DNA of 64,000 nt from an uncultured Ruminiclostridium sp. (GTDB lineage Bacteria > Bacillota > Clostridia > Oscillospirales > Ruminococcaceae): positions 1 through 64,000 of the forward strand of contig CAJTTE010000013.1 of the NCBI GenBank assembly GCA_910579265.1. Direction: 5' to 3'. A program made the position numbers and the translations under genes. The notes beneath the pieces are model-generated. The model was given only the letters and a program-made list of their open reading frames with translations, searched no databases and was not told where the DNA came from. This document shows, in pieces, positions 59,736 to 64,000 of the stretch (the stretch's first letter is position 1; every line of letters starts with the position of its first letter).

Positions 59736-60059
59736 AACTACTAAAATAATAAAAGTGAGCAAAAGCAAACGAAAAAAGCCGTTTCGCATCTGACAGGAAT
59801 TAAATTTTATCCGTTAAATCCTGCAACAGGACTCGATCGTTTTCAAAAAAACTAAACACGGTATATCGTAAATGTGGCAAAAAAACATTCCGCGGCAAGT
59901 CGGCTGCGGGATGTTGTACTGAAGCATCAGTATAAAAAACATCGGATCAGCCGGCGGAATAAAAAGCTTTAGCATAATAACAATCTCCGATAAACATAAT
60001 AATACGTCAAACTCTCTCCGCAAAAAGACATACGGGTAATTATGGGATGCGGATATAGA
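59736..60059. other. Intergenic, nothing recognised
   Basis: No gene, repeat or RNA was recognised. A minus-strand frame of 126 codons in 59814-60194 has no ribosome binding site, has no family features and partly overlaps the addA fragment antisense. Confidence 0.45.
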
Positions 60060-60200
60060 ATTAATATTCGGAAAGCTGAGCGACGTTATAGATACGGTAA
60101 ACAAGGTTTTCGGGGCTGCTGTGAGGATGAGCTTCCGGAAAGCTTTTCCGGAAGCCCGCGGCAGGATATGACTGCTGGCAGAGGCATAGATCACTGCTAC
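60060..60200 (+). pseudogene. Fragment duplicated from the addA gene
   Basis: About 130 bp closely matches the central part of addA (minus strand around 33820-33945). Shared codons read DVIDTVNKVF, then after one missing G, CCEDELPESFSGSPRQDMTA and GRGIDHC. The match starts near TATTCGGAAAG and fades after CACTGCTACAAAAA. It is out of frame with any start and on the opposite strand to addA. It is a dispersed duplication of a gene internal segment, not an active gene. Confidence 0.9.
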
Positions 60201-60412
60201 AAAAATTTGATGAGAAAAATTAGAAATAATAAAGGCAAACGCTTGTCAAGACCGGATAAATTTTAAGGTTACATCCAAATTAAAGTATATCGTGATTATT
60301 GGATTTTTCGAGGAGATAAATATTCGAACGATAAATGACAGATATACAAATTTAAGCTGAAAATAATCAAGCAGATTTTTTTGTTAAGATTATTTTGTAG
60401 ACATAATAGAAT

Positions 60413-60604
60413 TAGTGGCTATATGAAAAACCGCAAAATGCATACTTTCTACAAACTGCTGACGCCTTATATATCAAAGAATGCAGATAGTTATCCCAAA
60501 GGTATAACAATAAAATACCCTCGTATTTCTCAGCTTTATTTGTTGAAATCCCCGTGTTTTAGCGTAATCGTACTAATTTTCTTTGTTTTCGTATTGCCCT
60601 GAAC
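60413..60604 (+). repeat. MITE-like repeat family A, copy 6
   Basis: About 190 bp. Left edge TAGTGGCTATATGAAAAACC, right end TTTTCGTATTGCCCTGAA. The core has CTGCTGACGCC, AAAGAATGCAGATAGTTATC, CTCGTATTTCTCAGC and TTTAGCGTAATCGTACTAAT. Confidence 0.8.
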
Positions 60605-60695
60605 ATAATCTATTAAATAATATTATGAAATGGGTCAAATAACGTTAAAATAATATTTACATCCGTTTACGGATAGTAAGAAGTAAATGGCAAAA

Positions 60696-60818
60696 GGGCA
60701 GCCGCTGAAGCGGCTGCCTACAGCAGTCATGCTATATTAGGCCTTCAACGCCTATTATGGTAGAGCTTTTAATTCACCCTTTTATGGCAAGCGCAAGCCG
60801 CCGCTTCAGCGGCGGTTT
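60696..60818 (+). repeat. Hairpin-ended repeat family F, copy 2
   Basis: About 123 bp. Left hairpin GCAGCCGCTGAAGCGGCTGC, middle hairpin TAGGC/GCCTA around CTTCAAC, right hairpin CCGCCGCTTCAGCGGCGG followed by TTTT. The right arm is the inverted form of the left arm. It lies 20 bp past the stop of the MATE gene and could terminate its transcript. Confidence 0.72.
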
Positions 60819-60838
60819 TAATATATAAACCAAAAAAT

Positions 60839-62155
60839 TTATAAAGTGAGTTTTAGCTTGTTATCTTCGGTCTTCTTCAGTATCACCGCCAGTACCGCAG
60901 ATAAAATACGCGCTATGACCGTGCTCCACCAGATCATGATCTGACCGCCGAATAAGGGCGGCAAAATCAGCATAAACACTAACATCAACACCGGTTCGAT
61001 AAATGTAAGGATATATGAGAGCGTGCTTTTCCCGGTTGCATAAAAGCTTGCCGTCGTAATACGGGTTATTGCAACAAATGGTACGGATATCAAGAAAATC
61101 GGAATTATTTTTGATATTTCAAAATTAACTTCGCTTGATGTACCGAATATCGCGCCCAGACTACGCCGTAATAAAAATATAATGATACAGCTGATGACGG
61201 ACAAGAACATCGCAAATCCGTACGCCAGCCCTCTTGTACTTTTAAGCTTACGTAAGTCCTTTTCTCCGAAATACTTACTGATAAGCGGTTGACTTCCGTC
61301 GCCTACCCCCTGTAAGATCAAATAGATAATGCAGATTATATACCCAATGCACGCATAAGAAGCGATCGCCATATCGCCTCCGTACGATACGGAAAACCGG
61401 TTTATTATTATCACAGATATATTGGGTGTCATTGTAAGCCCGAAAGGAGCGATTCCGATTCTGACTACGGACGCGGACACCGACCTGAACTTTGAAAGTG
61501 GTATTACCATTGTAAACTGTTTTTTCCGAAGCAAATAAATCAGCGCGATAAGCATGGTAACACCCTGGCCTATAACTGTTGCCCATGCGGCTCCGTAAAG
61601 TTCCAGTTCAAATATCCATACAAATAAATAGTCCAGAAAAATATTTGTGACAAAGCCTGCGATCATAGATACCATTGCGTAAAACGATCCACCGTGATTG
61701 CGGATAAAAGGAACAAGTCCCGTGCCGATAACCTGCAGACCGGCGCCCAATGCGATTACGGCAATGTATTCCATTCCCAGGGAAAGCAGCTCACCGCCTG
61801 CCCCAAGCAGTTTCAAAAGCGTTTCGTTCAGAAAATAGATAAAAAAGGTTAGAACAATGCTTAAAATGATCATCAACCATAACGCGCCGGCTGTAAATTC
61901 CCGTGCTTCATTGTTCTTTTTTTCGGCTTTTTTGATTGACCAGCATATCGCACCGCCCATTCCGATTCCGGTTCCTATCGCCTGGATAACGGCGACAATG
62001 GGAAAGGCAATATTGATCGCTGACAGACCGGCGTCGCCAATACTATTTCCGACAAAATATCCGTCAACTATAGCGTAAACACCAGATAACGCAAAAGACA
62101 ATACAGACGGAATAACATATCTGAAGAATTCTTTTGTATTTAATATGTTATTCAT
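60839..62155 (-). CDS. MATE family efflux transporter
   Basis: A 438-residue twelve-helix transporter of the multidrug/MATE superfamily, nearest to the DinF/MepA-like branch. The N-terminus, EFFRYVIPSVLSFALSGVYA, leads into IVDGYFVGNSIGDAGLSAIN, the conserved MATE TM1/TM2 region. The two six-helix halves are evident, with GVGDGSQPLISKYFGEK at the start of the second. It exports cationic compounds in exchange for Na+ or H+; the substrate is unknown. The start at 62155, preceded by AGGAGGAAGG, lies inside the end of the marR gene (8 bp overlap). Confidence 0.93.
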   Translation of the reverse strand: MNNILNTKEFFRYVIPSVLSFALSGVYAIVDGYFVGNSIGDAGLSAINIAFPIVAVIQAIGTGIGMGGAICWSIKKAEKKNNEAREFTAGALWLMIILSIVLTFFIYFLNETLLKLLGAGGELLSLGMEYIAVIALGAGLQVIGTGLVPFIRNHGGSFYAMVSMIAGFVTNIFLDYLFVWIFELELYGAAWATVIGQGVTMLIALIYLLRKKQFTMVIPLSKFRSVSASVVRIGIAPFGLTMTPNISVIIINRFSVSYGGDMAIASYACIGYIICIIYLILQGVGDGSQPLISKYFGEKDLRKLKSTRGLAYGFAMFLSVISCIIIFLLRRSLGAIFGTSSEVNFEISKIIPIFLISVPFVAITRITTASFYATGKSTLSYILTFIEPVLMLVFMLILPPLFGGQIMIWWSTVIARILSAVLAVILKKTEDNKLKLTL

Positions 62156-62603
62156 CCCTTCCTCCTGATGCTTTTTTGAATAAATCAACAAACATAGTCA
62201 TGTCATTATTAAAACGCCTCATACGCTCTATGCCCATTTCTTCTATTGCAAACAATTCAGCCTTGTGAAGTTCGGAAACGATCGTATCCGCATATTTTTT
62301 GCCCGCTACCGTTAATTTTATAATTTTATTGCGTTTGTCTTTCGACATTGGACTAAGTTTTACAAATCCTCTTGCTTCAAAATCCCTGAGTATCATGTTA
62401 ACGGTTTGCTTCGGGATAAGCCATCTTTCGCTGATTTTTTTCTGCGTACAGTTATTCTCCCCCTCGTTGATAGCATATAACACCAAAAGACCGTTTTTTG
62501 ATAATCCGTGCGCCTTAGCCCATAATTCATAAATGTTGTTGTATTCTTGCCACACTTCATAATAATTGTTTAATTGTTCTATAAAATCCGATTGGTTTAT
62601 CAT
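62148..62603 (-). CDS. MarR family transcriptional regulator
   Basis: A 151-residue winged-helix regulator. Recognition elements are GLSKNGLLVLYAINEGENNC, QKKISERWLIPKQTVNMILRDFEARGF (HTH) and LSPMSKDKRNKIIKLT (wing with the typical D-x-R). The first in-frame ATG is at 62612, but AAAGG overlaps it too closely; the ATG at 62603 has correct spacing. It is the first gene of a two-gene operon with the MATE transporter, a common drug-responsive pairing in which MarR represses the operon until a ligand binds. Confidence 0.9.
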   Translation of the reverse strand: MINQSDFIEQLNNYYEVWQEYNNIYELWAKAHGLSKNGLLVLYAINEGENNCTQKKISERWLIPKQTVNMILRDFEARGFVKLSPMSKDKRNKIIKLTVAGKKYADTIVSELHKAELFAIEEMGIERMRRFNNDMTMFVDLFKKASGGRDE

Positions 62604-62644
62604 GCTGTTCATCCTTTCAATTAGTCCCTTTTTGTACCAATTGC

Positions 62645-62674
62645 ATTATAGTCCAACACTGTACTAATTGTCAA
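62645..62674 (-). promoter_or_regulatory. Promoter and possible MarR operator
   Basis: On the minus strand: TTGACA (62669-62674), an 18 bp spacer and TATAAT (62645-62650). CAATTAGTAC overlaps the -35 side and CAATTGGTAC lies just after the -10. These two near-identical 10-mers, 27 bp apart, are candidate binding sites for the MarR protein. Confidence 0.65.
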
Positions 62675-62751
62675 CGGGAAAAATTCACAAAAGTTATGTG
62701 AAAAAATTATGAGTTTTTGCCACGGGAGGTTTTGTAAATCCTTGTTTTATT

Positions 62752-62942
62752 AGGGCATACCTGAAAACAAAGCAAATATGTAAATTACGCTAAAAGCTTG
62801 GAGATTTCAAGAAAAAAAGCGGAGAAATGCGAGGGTATTTCGTAGTTATTCCTTTGGGATAATTACCGGTATTATTTGATGCGGAAAGCGTCCGCAGTTA
62901 TTTGAAATTGTGCAGTTTGCGGTTTTTCAGACAGTTCTGACA
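62752..62942 (-). repeat. MITE-like repeat family A, copy 7 (inverted)
   Basis: About 190 bp. Left end AGGGCATACCTGAAAACAAAG, right end GGTTTTTCAGACAGTTCTGA. The core has AAATTACGCTAAAAGC, TTTCAAGAAAAAAAGCGG, GGATAATTACCGGTATT and GCGTCCGCAGTTA. Confidence 0.85.
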
Positions 62943-63356
62943 ATGAATCTTTATGTTTGAAATTCAATAACGGCCTATTCCACAACTATCAAAAAACAGA
63001 GGATAGAGACAAATCCTTTATTTATAATGTGATAAAGGATTAAGTTTTGATTTTTCTGTTTTTGTAAAATTGAATTTTTAAAAAAACTCAAAGCAATTTG
63101 AAGCTTATCTGTGCAGGCATTGTTTACGGGTCGGGTCACTCTGTCTTTACAGCATTTGTTTCTTTTAAAAATGAACCACATGAAAACAAGAAAAATATTA
63201 GAAAGGATTTTCTGACCAAGTGAATTATTGTTATAATACAGACCGGAGTATATTTTCGATCATTTCAGACAATTGACGTAAAATAATTGAATAAGCTCAT
63301 GTGATGCAATGTGTATTATGATATGAGTATTTTACAGATGTTTTGCCGAAGAGGAT
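62943..63356. other. AT-rich intergenic region
   Basis: No gene was recognised. A perfect 10-bp stem AATCCTTTAT/ATAAAGGATT at 63012-63041 is seen. A second promoter-like string (TTATAATACAGACC at about 63230) resembles the one at 63357 and suggests a local duplication. Confidence 0.4.
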
Positions 63357-63385
63357 TTGACAAGGAAAATTTGATTTGTTATAAT
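63357..63385 (+). promoter_or_regulatory. Sigma-A promoter of the small frameshifted gene
   Basis: TTGACA (63357-63362), a 17 bp spacer and TATAAT (63380-63385). It is a full consensus promoter. Confidence 0.75.
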
Positions 63386-63419
63386 ACAAATCAGGATCAT
63401 TTGGTAGGCGCCGATAGAC

Positions 63420-63696
63420 ATGGCAAGCGTTTATGTTGATAATGGCGCTGTTATAAAAAAGATTGCCGAAACGGCAAATGAAAAGGGTTTTTGAATCGGT
63501 TGTTTACGTTACGGGACACAATGCTTTGGAGCCGGCGGGACGTACATTTTATATGTATATAACTGAGAAGTCCGGCGTTTTTAATGCGATGCTCCGGTAC
63601 GATAAGTTTCATAGTGATAAGATGCAGGATGCTGCAAAAAGATTTTTTTATTTATATGACTTTTTCTTCGCAGAAAATTTCACGGGAAAATTGTGA
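63420..63696 (+). pseudogene. Small gene with homopolymer frameshift, unknown family
   Basis: From the ATG at 63420, MASVYVDNGAVIKKIAETAN then EKGF reads to TGA at 63492, in a run of five T. Removing one T joins it in frame to ESVVYVTGHNALEPAGRTFY and MYITEKSGVFNAMLRYDKFH, ending at 63696, a single protein of about 91 residues. The two halves look like one continuous small protein. The family is not recognised. The ribosome binding site is weak. A sequencing error in the T-run is an equally simple explanation. Confidence 0.55.
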
Positions 63697-64000
63697 CAAT
63701 TTAATTCGGTCATACCGGGCTTTTTGTAAAATCTATATTTTATTGGTTAATAACAAAACGTTCGGACAACCGTCATCGACTGAGGACAGCTTTGAAATAT
63801 CTTTTCAAATATTTAAAGCCGGGACAAAAGCGCTTGAACGTAAAAAATGGCGATTAAATAAGAAAAGCATTATCCATTTATAAAAACAGCTGCATATATC
63901 TTCAATACGTCTGTGTCACAGGTAAAAAACAATGCTGTACGAAATTGATATAACACATTCCGTCGGGATATCGTGCTTCCGGCATATAATTTAACGGTTC
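63697..64000. other. Window end, nothing recognised
   Basis: A frame overlapping the previous gene runs to 63883 (with SSTEDSFEISFQIFKAGTKA), but it has no own start or family. No other feature was seen. Confidence 0.35.

Noticed and set aside
59814..60194. 126-codon minus-strand frame
   Set aside because: It runs antisense across the addA fragment and has no start signal.

Overview
The window looks like chromosome of a gut-type Clostridia bacterium, most plausibly an Oscillospirales/Ruminococcus-like Firmicute. The grounds are a moderate-to-low GC content, strong AGGAGG ribosome binding sites, sigma-A promoters of the TTGACA-N17-TATAAT type, a class-A RNase P RNA, AddAB instead of RecBCD, an Agr-type peptide quorum-sensing locus, CDP-alcohol phosphatidyltransferase and many lipoproteins. 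No rRNA operon, CRISPR array, complete insertion sequence or prophage was found. This assignment is inference from gene content, not from a database search.

Layout. 0-6 kb: accessory genes on the minus strand (AlkZ/YcaQ-like winged-helix protein, an orphan, a VOC-family gene broken by one nonsense codon, a phd-doc toxin-antitoxin pair lying between two direct repeats, tRNA-Pro(GGG), an orphan, pgsA). 6.4-21.6 kb: plus-strand, mostly housekeeping block (pheS-pheT, a PrsA-like lipoprotein, an ABC-F ATPase, two M42 aminopeptidases, a GNAT enzyme, a YnbB-type PLP enzyme, yicC, a membrane sulfatase). 22-25 kb: a complete Agr-like locus with divergent agrBD and regulator-kinase genes, including a 45-residue AgrD-like pheromone precursor. 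25.4-29.5 kb: a CZB-domain chemoreceptor behind a long leader, a truncated hydrolase and two unrecognised proteins. 30 kb: rnpB. 31.8-38.5 kb: addB-addA. 39-41.7 kb: a BspA-like leucine-rich surface protein and a divergent XRE regulator. 41.7-43.3 kb: gene-free DNA with a tandem duplication and a possible pseudoknot. 43.4 kb: rpmE. 44 kb: a winged-helix plus deoxyribosyltransferase-like protein. 45.6-57.6 kb: exported hydrolases, a PaaK-like/ABC transporter operon, cyclophilin-fold lipoproteins, DUF3737 and LysE. 58-59.5 kb: a GH18 chitinase interrupted by an in-frame amber codon. 60.8-62.6 kb: a marR-MATE efflux operon. The right end has a frameshifted small gene.

The most striking unlabelled structure is a dense set of non-coding mobile repeats: at least six families (here called A to F), about 120 to 190 bp each, with terminal inverted repeats, about 22 copies. 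They sit between genes, often right at 3' ends, and two copies of family B are inserted inside copies of families A and E. Family B is flanked by TTAA at every visible end, and the insertion inside a family A copy supports TTAA target duplication. No transposase for any of them is in the window. Several genes show decay (two nonsense codons, one homopolymer frameshift, two gene fragments including a second piece of addA), which fits an accessory-rich, repeat-driven chromosome.
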